The position numbers and the translations under genes were made by a program. A stretch of 36,939 bases of DNA, from contig JADFSS010000014.1 of NCBI GenBank assembly GCA_022560655.1, positions 1-36,939 on the forward strand, given 5' to 3'. The notes beneath the pieces were generated by a model. It was not told the DNA's origin, did not search any database, and worked only from the letters and a program-made list of their open reading frames with translations. The DNA comes from Candidatus Neomarinimicrobiota bacterium (GTDB lineage: Bacteria; Fidelibacterota; Marinisomatia; SCGC-AAA003-L08; TS1B11). Position 1 is the first letter of the stretch. Each line of letters opens with the position of its first letter. This document shows positions 7,637 to 15,818 of this stretch, piece by piece.

Positions 7637-7939
7637 GTGAATGATTTCCAAGCACGAGCCGTACGCGCATTTAGTGCATTAGCCGACCCTACTCGGTACA
7701 AGATTGTATGCCTGCTGCTGGAAAAGGGAGAGCTTGGCTGTAGTGACTTCAACGAGCTGTTTGCCCTAAGCAAATCCGCCCTTTCTCACCACTACCGCAT
7801 TCTGGAAAATGCTAACCTGATCCTGATTCGAAAAGAAGGCAATCACGTCTATTCTCGAATAAATCATAGCGTATTGGATGAATTGATCCCCGGATTTGCC
7901 GATGCGCATTTAAAAGGTGAATATCTGGAGGTTGGCTAA
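7637..7939 (+). CDS. ArsR-family winged-helix transcriptional regulator
   Basis: The 100-residue protein begins at GTG 7637. The fold is a classic ArsR winged helix: AFSALADPTRYKIVCLLLEKG (helix 1-2), DFNELFALSKSALSHHYRIL (recognition helix-turn-helix) and a beta-wing ILIRKEGNHVYSRIN. I see no CxC metal-binding motif, so metal sensing is not supported, and a redox or small-molecule response is more likely. Its stop lies 68 nt upstream of the NmrA-like gene on the same strand, so the two probably form a regulator-enzyme unit, comparable to many ArsR/NADP-oxidoreductase pairs. Confidence 0.85.
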   Translation: MNDFQARAVRAFSALADPTRYKIVCLLLEKGELGCSDFNELFALSKSALSHHYRILENANLILIRKEGNHVYSRINHSVLDELIPGFADAHLKGEYLEVG

Positions 7940-8007
7940 TGGAAATCTGGCATCATGCCAGAATCGAATGGATACAACAAATCTATTAAAATGTAAGGAA
8001 TGGAAAA

Positions 8008-8886
8008 ATGTCTAGAAAAATAACTATTACTGGAGCCACGGGAAATATAGGACAATTGGTGGTGCCAGCTTTGTTGGCAGGCGGGGCCGAAGTAACCGCA
8101 TTGGTCCGTGATGCTCAAAAGGCAGAAGGGCTTAGAAGCCAGGGAGTCAACATTGTGGCCGGTGAATACACAGATGCAGAGGCCGTTCAAACGGCCATTG
8201 AAGGTTCCGACGCCATACTGATGATTGCGCCTCCTAATCCAGACGCTGCGAAACAGATGAGCGGGCTAATCGCTGCCGCAAAACACGCTGGCACCCCGCA
8301 TGTTGTACGAATGTCAGCCATAAAAGCAGCAGCTGACGCCCCGACGGAAAATGGCAAGCTGCATCATGAATCCGATAATGAACTTATGGCGTCGGGACTG
8401 CCTTATACCATTCTGCGCCCTCACTTCTTTATGCAGAATATTTGGATGTCTATTCCCACGATTCAGGAGCACAGTCAAATGTACTGGGGCATGGGCCATG
8501 GTAAGCTGGGCATGATTGACGTTCGGGACATTGCAGATATGACAGTGGAAATATTATTGAAGGGCTCTCATCTGGCTGAGATTCTTAACCCCACGGGTCC
8601 GGATTCAATAACCTTCTCACAGGTGGCTGAAGCCATTAGCAAATTCCTGGGTAAAGAAGTTTCATATATCAACGTGACCAACGAGCAGGTCAGACAAAGC
8701 ATCATAGAGATGGGCTGGGGTGAATGGGGTGGTCAGGTGATGTCCGACTATGCCAAAGCTTGGTCCGAAAACTGGGGCGATTTCACCACAGACGATGTTG
8801 AAAAAGTTACAGGCAACAAACCCCGTTCCATCAATCAGTTTGTAAACGAAGTGCTTGCCTATGGATTTGAGCAGCCAACCGCCTAG
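8008..8886 (+). CDS. NmrA-like NAD(P)-binding oxidoreductase
   Basis: The 292-residue protein has an N-terminal Rossmann motif ITGATGNIG (residues 7-15) typical of atypical SDR/NmrA proteins related to quinone oxidoreductase 2. It lacks the standard YxxxK pair, consistent with NmrA-type sensors. Other family signs are AILMIAPPNP, RMSAIKAAADAP and YTILRPHFFMQN. The start ATG is preceded by AAGGAATGG, a good ribosome-binding site. It follows the ArsR gene and is probably repressed by it. It may reduce quinones or sense the NAD(P) redox state; substrate unknown. Confidence 0.82.
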   Translation: MSRKITITGATGNIGQLVVPALLAGGAEVTALVRDAQKAEGLRSQGVNIVAGEYTDAEAVQTAIEGSDAILMIAPPNPDAAKQMSGLIAAAKHAGTPHVVRMSAIKAAADAPTENGKLHHESDNELMASGLPYTILRPHFFMQNIWMSIPTIQEHSQMYWGMGHGKLGMIDVRDIADMTVEILLKGSHLAEILNPTGPDSITFSQVAEAISKFLGKEVSYINVTNEQVRQSIIEMGWGEWGGQVMSDYAKAWSENWGDFTTDDVEKVTGNKPRSINQFVNEVLAYGFEQPTA

Positions 8887-9278
8887 GACATTTACTGTCG
8901 CGGCCGCGCCCACAGATCGCACGGTACGGACGGGGTGCTGCGGGCGGATCCTTTGATCAATTATCGCTTTGAGGGGGTTGAATGGAGCCCCGTTCGTCGT
9001 CATTTCATGCTTCTGTAACATTAAAATTCCTCGCGGGTGATGATGGGGCACTTTTATCCGTCCTTAAAAGACGACCTGGCAGTGGTCTCAGGCTGAACCA
9101 GCAGGGAAGACCCCAAGTGGTACCGCTTGATCCCCGATTCCTAGGCGGCAGCCAGACCCGGGTGCAGCACTTTAGCGGATCCATGCTGGTTGCTGCCAGC
9201 AGTCTTCTCGCACTTAAAGCAGCGAGTGCCGGCGGAATTGTGATTGTGCCACCGGGGTTGGCATCACGCTAGCGATGA
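8887..9278. other. gene-free stretch
   Basis: About 390 bp between the NmrA-like gene and the stop of the DUF5916 gene. The only open frame (8982-9272, plus) has low-complexity composition and no recognisable domain, so I do not call it. No strong hairpin with a T-tract was seen. Confidence 0.4.
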
Positions 9279-11453
9279 TTAGAAACGATAGTTGTACGAA
9301 GCCTTAAAAAAGATTCCCCGGCGCGTTTCCTGGTATCGGTTGAAGACCTTCGCCACGGCGCTATCAGTGGTCTCGGCTAAATTCACGCCATAGCCCAGAA
9401 ACAGCACGCTACCGGGAAAATAACTGAAGCTGGCCAGCAGGTCGGTAGCTATCGACTCCTCCCCCGAGTTGGATTCGCTGATAATACGCAATGACAGGTA
9501 TTTGTTTATTTGGTAGTTCAGTTTGCTGCGGATAATCTGAACATCAAATGCTAGCTCACCTGACGCCCGATTACGAAATTTCTGGTTCTGCCGATTGACA
9601 TCGATGGTCAATTGGTCGGTAGGTTGAAAGACCAGGCCCACGCTGGTTACCACAAGATCGCCCTGAAAGGCGTCATCTGGGTCGAAATTTGGGCTACCCG
9701 CCAGCGAAGATGACCACTTGACCTGCAGCATCCTGTGGATTTGCGTTTGGCCATTTGTATTCCACTGATTCGCATCAAATACCTTACCGTTATACGCGAT
9801 AGTTGCTCGTGGGAATTCCGTCGATATGCTGGTTGATCTTGCGAGACCCGCATTAAGCCATATTGCAGCCCAATGTTCCGGGAGATTCTGGTAAAGATCG
9901 CGCTGGCGGAAGCCATAAAACCCCGTATTCGCGAATTGGATGATGGGATTGTCGAAAAACCAGGTACGGTAGGCCATCCAGTTAAACTTGTTGAGGCCAT
10001 CGCGGGGCACGAACCCATTTTGCAGCACAAAATTCTTGCTGATCTGGTGCAGTCCGAAGGTGATGTGCCAAGTGCGGCTGATGTACCAATAGTCAAAATC
10101 GGCGTTATGTGATCTTTGGACTTCGGCACCCGATGATTCAGCAAATTGGCTCAGTACCACGTTAGACTGTACGAACATATTGCCGTCAATGCGATAGTAC
10201 CCATCCAAAGCAAACGAATGGTTGGCAGCTCCCCTATAGCCTCGGGAAGAAGTCATTGCGCCAATAAAGTTTTCTTCCCCAAAAAGCCGTTTGTAGCGCA
10301 ATATACCCACCGCTGCGTTCTCGCCGGAGCCATCTTCAATTCCAGCCGCTTCGTCAATCGCAAGGAGCGCCGATATACCATTCTGGTCGCCTAGCCTGCC
10401 AGTCACTTTAGCGCCCAAGAGCGGGGCGCCAATCCGCCTGGTATGGGTGCTTGACCTGATACTACTGAAGTTGCTGGATGCCGCCAGTGCGAAATCCTCG
10501 GCACCCTCAAGGAAAAATGGCCGCTTCTCAGGAAAAAACAACGGGAAGCGGGTGTTGGCATCGATTTGGCCCGCATCCGATTCGACCTGGCTGAAGTCGG
10601 GCCGATAGGTCAGGTCCATGGTCAAGCTGGAGGTGAGACCCAGCTTGGCAGTCAACCCGAGACTGTGGCCCGAAATCGCCGGCTCTTTCGCGAGGGTACC
10701 GTCGTTCAACACTTTGACGTCCGATTGTGTCAGCGCGGGCAGCACCTCGTACGTTCGCTTAAATTTCAGATCAATGAAGGTTATGATTGCCATCTGACTT
10801 AACGCTGATCCTCTGTCGGGTGACACTGATGGGAATATGGCAGTTTCGGAGAAACGGATTATTTGCCGGCCGAATTGGATCCCCATTTTCACTGACTTAC
10901 CCACGTTGTAGCGTAGCGACTTGAAGGGTATTTTCAACTCAACTGAATAACCCTCGCTACTAAGTTGTCCACCTGCATCCCAAATAATATCGATAGAATT
11001 GTCTGCGGCTCCGTCTTTAGTTACCAGCCCATCGCCCTGGGAACCTACGCCATTCACCATGAAATAGAGACCGGATTGAGAATCGTTTAATCCATCAATG
11101 GTGACCCCTACCACGTCGTCCTCAAATAGGCCGTCCCATTTGGCCACATTTGCCCGAATCTTGTCAGCCTCCCTGTCGAAAGCTTGGATTGCGAAATAAA
11201 TATTATCATCATCATAAGCAACTTGGACGGTTGTCGTCTCGCTAACCGGTTTGCCGTAGTCGGGCTGAATCGTCTCATAGCCCGAGTAGATTGTGGCCCT
11301 GTTCCAGAAAGACTCATCAAATTTACCGTCGAGGGTCGGAACCTGGTCGATCTTGAGCGGGACGATTCCAAATGGCTGGACTTCATCTGCAGCCGCGACA
11401 AAAGTGCTGCCCACCAATACGAACAGAGTCATCAGAGCATTCAATTTTTTCAA
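9279..11453 (-). CDS. DUF5916 outer-membrane protein with N-terminal CBM9-like domain
   Basis: The 724-residue protein has a signal peptide (about 1-22, ending AAADE). Residues ~30-230 form a carbohydrate-binding family 9-like domain (PTLDGKFDESFWNRAT, VAYDDDNIYFAIQAFD, SVELKIPFKSLRY). It continues into the DUF5916 region with the family's hallmark PLFFPEKRPFFLEGAEDF and GAKVTGRLGDQNG, then alternating beta strands ending in aromatic FFKASYNYRF, a typical outer-membrane barrel C-terminus. The family is widespread in FCB bacteria; the function is unproven, though glycan or peptide handling at the outer membrane is often suggested. It appears monocistronic. Confidence 0.88.
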   Translation of the reverse strand: MKKLNALMTLFVLVGSTFVAAADEVQPFGIVPLKIDQVPTLDGKFDESFWNRATIYSGYETIQPDYGKPVSETTTVQVAYDDDNIYFAIQAFDREADKIRANVAKWDGLFEDDVVGVTIDGLNDSQSGLYFMVNGVGSQGDGLVTKDGAADNSIDIIWDAGGQLSSEGYSVELKIPFKSLRYNVGKSVKMGIQFGRQIIRFSETAIFPSVSPDRGSALSQMAIITFIDLKFKRTYEVLPALTQSDVKVLNDGTLAKEPAISGHSLGLTAKLGLTSSLTMDLTYRPDFSQVESDAGQIDANTRFPLFFPEKRPFFLEGAEDFALAASSNFSSIRSSTHTRRIGAPLLGAKVTGRLGDQNGISALLAIDEAAGIEDGSGENAAVGILRYKRLFGEENFIGAMTSSRGYRGAANHSFALDGYYRIDGNMFVQSNVVLSQFAESSGAEVQRSHNADFDYWYISRTWHITFGLHQISKNFVLQNGFVPRDGLNKFNWMAYRTWFFDNPIIQFANTGFYGFRQRDLYQNLPEHWAAIWLNAGLARSTSISTEFPRATIAYNGKVFDANQWNTNGQTQIHRMLQVKWSSSLAGSPNFDPDDAFQGDLVVTSVGLVFQPTDQLTIDVNRQNQKFRNRASGELAFDVQIIRSKLNYQINKYLSLRIISESNSGEESIATDLLASFSYFPGSVLFLGYGVNLAETTDSAVAKVFNRYQETRRGIFFKASYNYRF

Positions 11454-11766
11454 GGGTTCACCTCCAACCGTTAAATCAGATTATCGGGAATGCCAGCTAT
11501 AGGGTTAGACGTTGGATAGGATGGAAATCATCCCTCCCACACCAGAATTCGGTGACCACGATTCAGTTTTTGGTCGCAGGAATCCTACTGCGTCGCCAAG
11601 CTGCTGCCATCATTGTGTATGTGCGTGCCAGGCACCAACTGATGATGGCCGCATCATGACTATTGGCAGCCCCACCCATAGAGAGATTGGGGGCAATATT
11701 ATCTGCAGGATGTCGGTTGGATTCGGCGATTGACAAACGCTCGCCGCTACAATAAGTTGCCTCAGC
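11454..11766. other. divergent intergenic region
   Basis: 313 bp between the DUF5916 start and the DUF1801 start. It must hold promoters for both directions, but I see no consensus pair with normal spacing. Base composition changes here from moderate GC on the left to clearly GC-rich on the right. Confidence 0.4.
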
Positions 11767-12276
11767 ATGCATTCCAAAGCAGAGACGGTTGCCGCCTACC
11801 TGGACGAACTCGCTCCCCATCGGCGGGCCGCCCTTGAAGTTGTCCGCGAGCTGATTCTGAGCAATCTGCCCACCGGCTACGAGGAGGCCATGAACTGGGG
11901 CATGATCACCTACCAGTTGCCGCTGGCCATGTATCCTGACACCTACAACGGGCAGCCACTCATGGTTGCGGCGCTGGCCTCACAAAAGCGGCATATGGCG
12001 GTCTATCTTACCGGCATCTACGCTAACGAGGTGGCCCGCCAAAAGTTTGTGGCGAGCTACAAGGCTACGGGCAAGCGCCTGGATATGGGCGCAGCGTGTG
12101 TCCGTTTCAGAAAACTGGACGATCTGCCCCTTGAGCTCATCGGCAAGTCCATTGCCGCCCTGTCGCCGCAACGATTCATCCAGGTCTACGAGCAGTCTCG
12201 TACCAGGCCCAGGGCGGGCACGAGACCGGTGGGCCAAGTCAACCCATCGGCAGCGCACGGACCAACGCGCTCCTAG
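11767..12276 (+). CDS. DUF1801 (YdhG-like) domain protein
   Basis: The 169-residue protein matches the DUF1801 pattern: an N-terminal helical start TVAAYLDELAPHRRAALEVVR, then GYEEAMNWGMITYQLP, then VAALASQKRHMAVYLTG, DMGAACVRFRKLDDLPLELIG. This is a small frataxin-like fold of unknown function. Residues beyond ~145 are low complexity. Its stop is 7 nt before the cysteine desulfurase start, so the two are probably co-transcribed. The frataxin-like fold beside a desulfurase could hint at an iron-sulfur or sulfur-transfer role, but that is speculative. Confidence 0.8.
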   Translation: MHSKAETVAAYLDELAPHRRAALEVVRELILSNLPTGYEEAMNWGMITYQLPLAMYPDTYNGQPLMVAALASQKRHMAVYLTGIYANEVARQKFVASYKATGKRLDMGAACVRFRKLDDLPLELIGKSIAALSPQRFIQVYEQSRTRPRAGTRPVGQVNPSAAHGPTRS

Positions 12277-12283
12277 CTGGCAA

Positions 12284-13462
12284 ATGAGCACCGAACAGAC
12301 CCGCATCTATCTTGACTATCACGCCACGACGCCCGTCGACCCCAGGGTTTATCACGCCATGGAGCCGTACTTCACGGAACTGTTTGGCAATCCGGCCAGC
12401 AAGAACCACGCTTTCGGCCGCGAAGCCAGCGGGGCGGTTGAGCGGGCCCGGGCTCAGGTTGCCGCGCTCATCGGAGCCGTACCCAAAGAGATAATCTTCA
12501 CCAGCGGCGCCACGGAATCGGATAACCTGGCTATCAAAGGCGTGGCGCGACAGGGCGGCAACGGGGCTGGCCACATCGTCACGCTGACAACCGAGCACAA
12601 GGCTGTGCTGGACCCCTGCAACGTCCTTCAGCACGGCGGCACTGAAGTCACCTACCTGGAGGTGGGGCACAGCGGCAGGGTGGACCTCGACCCGCTACGC
12701 CACGCGCTCAGAGACGACACCATGCTGGTGAGCGTGATGCACGCCAACAATGAGATTGGCGTCATCCAGCCGGTGGCCGAGATCGGAGCCCTGTGCCGTG
12801 AGCGCGGCATTCCCCTGCATGTGGACGCCGCCCAGTCCGTGGGTAAGATTTCTGTGGACGTAGCGGCCATGAACATCGATCTGCTGTCCATTTCCGGCCA
12901 CAAGCTCTACGCGTCCAAAGGCATTGGCGCCCTCTATGTCCGCAGCGGGAGGCCCAGGCTTAAGCTCCAGCCGCAAATGGATGGGGGCGGCCACGAGCGG
13001 GGCTTGCGATCCGGCACCCTGCCCGTAGCACTCATTGTCGGGCTGGGGCTGGCTTGCGAGATTTGTGATCAGGAAATGGAGGCCGAGGCCGAGCGCATCA
13101 CCGCGCTCCGGAATCAATTGGTAGACGGCCTCCTTGCAGGCCTGGCCGACGTGCGCATCAATGGAGATTTGTCTCACCGGCTGCCGGGCAACGCCAACAT
13201 GAGATTTGCCCAGGTGGACGCCGAATCGCTCCTGCGCGCCCTGCCTAACATTGCCCTCAGCACCGGCTCGGCCTGCACCACCGCCAATCTGGAGCCATCG
13301 CACGTCCTTAAAGCTATTGGCCTGGACCATGAGTCATCGCTCTCCTCGGTGCGCTTTGGGCTGGGACGGTTTACCACCGCCCAGGAGGTGGCCACCGTCG
13401 TAAACGACGTGATCGCCGCAGTCAAACGGCTGCGGGACGCTCTATTGATCAAGTCGCACTGA
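12284..13462 (+). CDS. cysteine desulfurase (IscS/NifS class)
   Basis: The 392-residue PLP enzyme removes sulfur from cysteine as an enzyme-bound persulfide. Seen: YLDYHATTPVDPRV at the N-terminus, FTSGATESDNLAIKG, the PLP-binding SISGHKLYASKG with Lys207, His104 in the TTEHK motif, and the persulfide loop STGSACTTANLEPSHVL with Cys331. The short loop lacks IscS's extended LVRALG-type end, so it could be NifS- or IscS-like. ATG 12284 gives the usual family N-terminus. The gene converges on the cox operon, whose Mo-S-Cu centre and Fe-S clusters need sulfur, so it may serve their assembly (inference). Confidence 0.9.
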   Translation: MSTEQTRIYLDYHATTPVDPRVYHAMEPYFTELFGNPASKNHAFGREASGAVERARAQVAALIGAVPKEIIFTSGATESDNLAIKGVARQGGNGAGHIVTLTTEHKAVLDPCNVLQHGGTEVTYLEVGHSGRVDLDPLRHALRDDTMLVSVMHANNEIGVIQPVAEIGALCRERGIPLHVDAAQSVGKISVDVAAMNIDLLSISGHKLYASKGIGALYVRSGRPRLKLQPQMDGGGHERGLRSGTLPVALIVGLGLACEICDQEMEAEAERITALRNQLVDGLLAGLADVRINGDLSHRLPGNANMRFAQVDAESLLRALPNIALSTGSACTTANLEPSHVLKAIGLDHESSLSSVRFGLGRFTTAQEVATVVNDVIAAVKRLRDALLIKSH

Positions 13463-13495
13463 TCTGAATGTTGGGGAAGTGGTGGCCGGGCCGCG

Positions 13496-14086
13496 CTAAA
13501 CCCAGCCGAAGCGAATCAGCGTCCGGTTCACCCGGATGGCAAACAGGGCGGCCAGGGCCAGCAGGGTGATGGTGAGGGCCGTGCTGAAGCGTCCGTAGAC
13601 CTGCAGCCCCAGGATGATCAGGGTGATGACCAGGAACAGGCACAGGGTGGCCAGCTGTTTCCTGCGCACCCGGAATGGACGCAGCTGGTCAGCAAAGCCT
13701 TCCGCTACCGGGTGATCGGCGTCTACCGTCGCCATGAGGCTTTCGATGCGCGGCTGCAGCACCAGGTGAACATAGCTCAGCACGACGGTCAACAGCGCCA
13801 GCAGGAGCAGCTTGGTGAGCAGGATAGCGTTCGTCCACAGAGCTCCAAGGCCGCTGGGACCCACGACCAGCAGCAGGACCCCGGTGACAAAAGCCGACCC
13901 CTGGAAAACGAAACAGCGGTAGGCGCCCCGCCGGATGATGTTCTCAAAGTAGCGGTCGGTATTGTAATCAAAAGCGGTGGCGATCTGCGCCCGCTCGTTT
14001 ACGATGATCAGGTTAAACAGGGGTATGGCCATGAAGACAAAGCTCATGGTGTGCAGGAATTTCAGCAGCTGGTATCCGTCAGTCAC
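13496..14086 (-). CDS. five-TM integral membrane protein, distal gene of cox operon
   Basis: GTG at 14086 gives a 196-residue protein opening VTDGYQLLKFLHTMSFVF; a longer in-frame start at 14176 would add a hydrophilic tail overlapping the upstream gene and is less likely. Five hydrophobic segments lie near residues 8-28, 58-78, 84-107, 143-164 and 168-187. The HTMSFVFMAI start recalls the DUF2269/CopD-like family of small membrane proteins, a weak match by eye. It begins 44 nt after the XdhC-YHS gene stop on the same strand, so it is the last gene of the cox transcript. It might anchor or electronically couple CO dehydrogenase to the membrane. Confidence 0.7.
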   Translation of the reverse strand: MTDGYQLLKFLHTMSFVFMAIPLFNLIIVNERAQIATAFDYNTDRYFENIIRRGAYRCFVFQGSAFVTGVLLLVVGPSGLGALWTNAILLTKLLLLALLTVVLSYVHLVLQPRIESLMATVDADHPVAEGFADQLRPFRVRRKQLATLCLFLVITLIILGLQVYGRFSTALTITLLALAALFAIRVNRTLIRFGWV

Positions 14087-14130
14087 GTCCCGCCCCTGAT
14101 GCCCCCTGCTCCCGTGACCCCGGAACCAGC

Positions 14131-15108
14131 CTAGGGGGCATATTTTTCGGGGTTGCTCTCGAACGATTCCAGGCAACCCAGTGAGCAGAAGTAGAAGGTC
14201 GTGCCCTCATATTTGGACGAGCCGGCCGCGGTGGCCCGGTCCACCGTCATCCCGCACACCGGGTCTATCTCTGTGGCTGCGGGCGTGGCTTTTGCAGCCC
14301 CGTTGCCGCTGTTGGGAGCCAGGCCGCCGGCACGCGTCACTTGGATAATCTCCGCCAGAACGCTCACCGCGATTTCTCCCGGAGTCACCGCCTTGATGTC
14401 GAGCCCGGCGGGCACCTTCACCTTGCCCAGGGCTGCTGCCGGGATGCCTCGCTTCTCCAGCCCCGCGAAAAGGCTTTCTGACTTTTTCCGGCTGGTGATC
14501 ATAGTTAGATAGCCTACCTGGGCCTTGATGGCCGCCGCCAGCGCCTGCTCGTCCCCGTGCCCCTGGGTTGCCACCACGGCCGCAGACACCTCGCCTGCCT
14601 GGGCCGGTTTGGCATCAAAATGATTGTAATATGCAACATTACTGGGCAGTTCGCCGCCCTGGCCACCGGGGGCATACAGAGCGATGTCGTAATCCAGCAC
14701 GGCCGCCAGACCAGCCAGGGCGTGGGCCACGGGACCGTCGCCAAAGATGAGCAACTTCATGCCCGGCAGGACCGGTTCGATGTGTATTTCAAGGGTCCCT
14801 CCACTCTCGCATCTCATGGCCAGCTCTTTCACCGCTTGGTTGGATTTTGTGTCCAACTCCACGTCGGGGCTCAGCCTTATCAGCCGGGCGCCACCCGACT
14901 GCAGCGCCGCCAGCGCCTCTTCAATGACCACCGACTGGGCACAGCCGCCGCCGATCCACCCCTCCAGTGTGCCGTCAGCGGTAATGATGGCCTTGGCGCC
15001 GGGCTTGGCTGAGGTGGGGGCCGTCGCTGCCACCACCGTCGCCATGGCGAAAGGATCGCCCTTGGCCTGCAGCTCGCTGGCCCGTTTCAGCCAGTGATTC
15101 ATCGGCAC
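14131..15108 (-). CDS. XdhC/CoxF-family maturation factor with C-terminal YHS domain
   Basis: The 325-residue protein carries the XdhC N-terminal domain ([36 protein letters not shown]) and the Rossmann-like XdhC C-terminal domain ([41 protein letters not shown]). From about residue 280 a YHS domain is fused: DPVCGMTV, then [12 protein letters not shown] with Cys285, Cys308 and Cys312, a metal-binding arrangement. XdhC proteins hold the molybdenum cofactor during sulfuration and deliver it to the apo-enzyme. The YHS domain could handle copper for the Mo-S-Cu site (inference). It follows coxG by 42 nt. Confidence 0.88.
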   Translation of the reverse strand: MPMNHWLKRASELQAKGDPFAMATVVAATAPTSAKPGAKAIITADGTLEGWIGGGCAQSVVIEEALAALQSGGARLIRLSPDVELDTKSNQAVKELAMRCESGGTLEIHIEPVLPGMKLLIFGDGPVAHALAGLAAVLDYDIALYAPGGQGGELPSNVAYYNHFDAKPAQAGEVSAAVVATQGHGDEQALAAAIKAQVGYLTMITSRKKSESLFAGLEKRGIPAAALGKVKVPAGLDIKAVTPGEIAVSVLAEIIQVTRAGGLAPNSGNGAAKATPAATEIDPVCGMTVDRATAAGSSKYEGTTFYFCSLGCLESFESNPEKYAP

Positions 15109-15150
15109 CCTCCGTTCGAATCGCTGGGCCGTGGCAAGTTGGGTGCGGGG

Positions 15151-15789
15151 CTAGTCCCCGTTGTTGACTGTATTGGGTGATGGTCCATCGGAGGCACTGG
15201 CACCGCGGCGCGATTTGCCTTTGGCGCCGCCGAATGTGCGGCGCACCGCCCCCTTAATCGCCGCCGCGGCCAGCGAGCCGCCGCTTACGGCAGCCATCCC
15301 CTCGCCGACGCCAACCTTGGACCCGTCATCGGTAGGGCCTTCCAGCTGGGTCCGCAGCGCCTCGGTAAACTGCTCAAACAGTTGGTCGGATACGTCTTGG
15401 ATCATGCGCGAACCGAACTGTGCCATGAGCCCCGATATGGTCAGGCTGGAGTCGCCGTGCACCACTGTGGCGTTGCGGCCATCGGCCTTGAGCTCGCCGG
15501 TGAGCTCCATGGTCGCGCCGCCTTTGCCCTTCTTGTCCTGACCCTTGCCCTTGATGAGGATGCGGTGCCTGCTGGCGTCCCGTTCCTCAATCGTCACCTC
15601 GCCTTTATAACTGGTCTTGATGGGCCCGACCTTGATCGTCACGGTAAAGGCATGGCGGTTCTCGTCCAGGGCCTCCCCATATTCCGCCCCCGGCAGACAG
15701 CCGATCACTTTCTCCATATCGCTCATGAACTCCCAGACCCGTTCAATGGGGGCCTCCACCCGGAACGATTTTGACATCCCCGCCTGCAT
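15151..15789 (-). CDS. coxG: CoxG, SRPBCC-fold CO dehydrogenase accessory protein
   Basis: The 212-residue protein starts MSKSFRVEAPIERVWEFMSD, the common start of the CoxG/SRPBCC family, with CLPGAEYGEALDE, KVGPIKTSYKGEVTIEE and GDSSLTISGLMAQFGSRMI following. A variable tail from ~165 contains an amphipathic GGSLAAAAIKGAVRRTF and a basic stretch, consistent with membrane association. CoxG is reported to recruit CO dehydrogenase to the membrane and help pass electrons to quinone. An alternative start is Met5. It lies 29 nt downstream of coxL. Confidence 0.9.
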   Translation of the reverse strand: MQAGMSKSFRVEAPIERVWEFMSDMEKVIGCLPGAEYGEALDENRHAFTVTIKVGPIKTSYKGEVTIEERDASRHRILIKGKGQDKKGKGGATMELTGELKADGRNATVVHGDSSLTISGLMAQFGSRMIQDVSDQLFEQFTEALRTQLEGPTDDGSKVGVGEGMAAVSGGSLAAAAIKGAVRRTFGGAKGKSRRGASASDGPSPNTVNNGD

Positions 15790-15818
15790 AGGTTGCTCAG
15801 TCCGCCTGCAGGCGGGCG

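Noticed and set aside
8982-9272. 96-codon frame between the NmrA-like and DUF5916 genes
   Set aside because: No domain, no good ribosome-binding site and low-complexity composition; not enough to call a gene.
11730-11753. TTGACA and TACAAT upstream of the DUF1801 gene
   Set aside because: The spacer is only 12 nt, too short for a sigma-70 promoter.
11966-12283. In-frame upstream extension of the cysteine desulfurase
   Set aside because: It overlaps the DUF1801 gene in another frame and lacks desulfurase-like sequence; ATG 12284 gives the normal family start.
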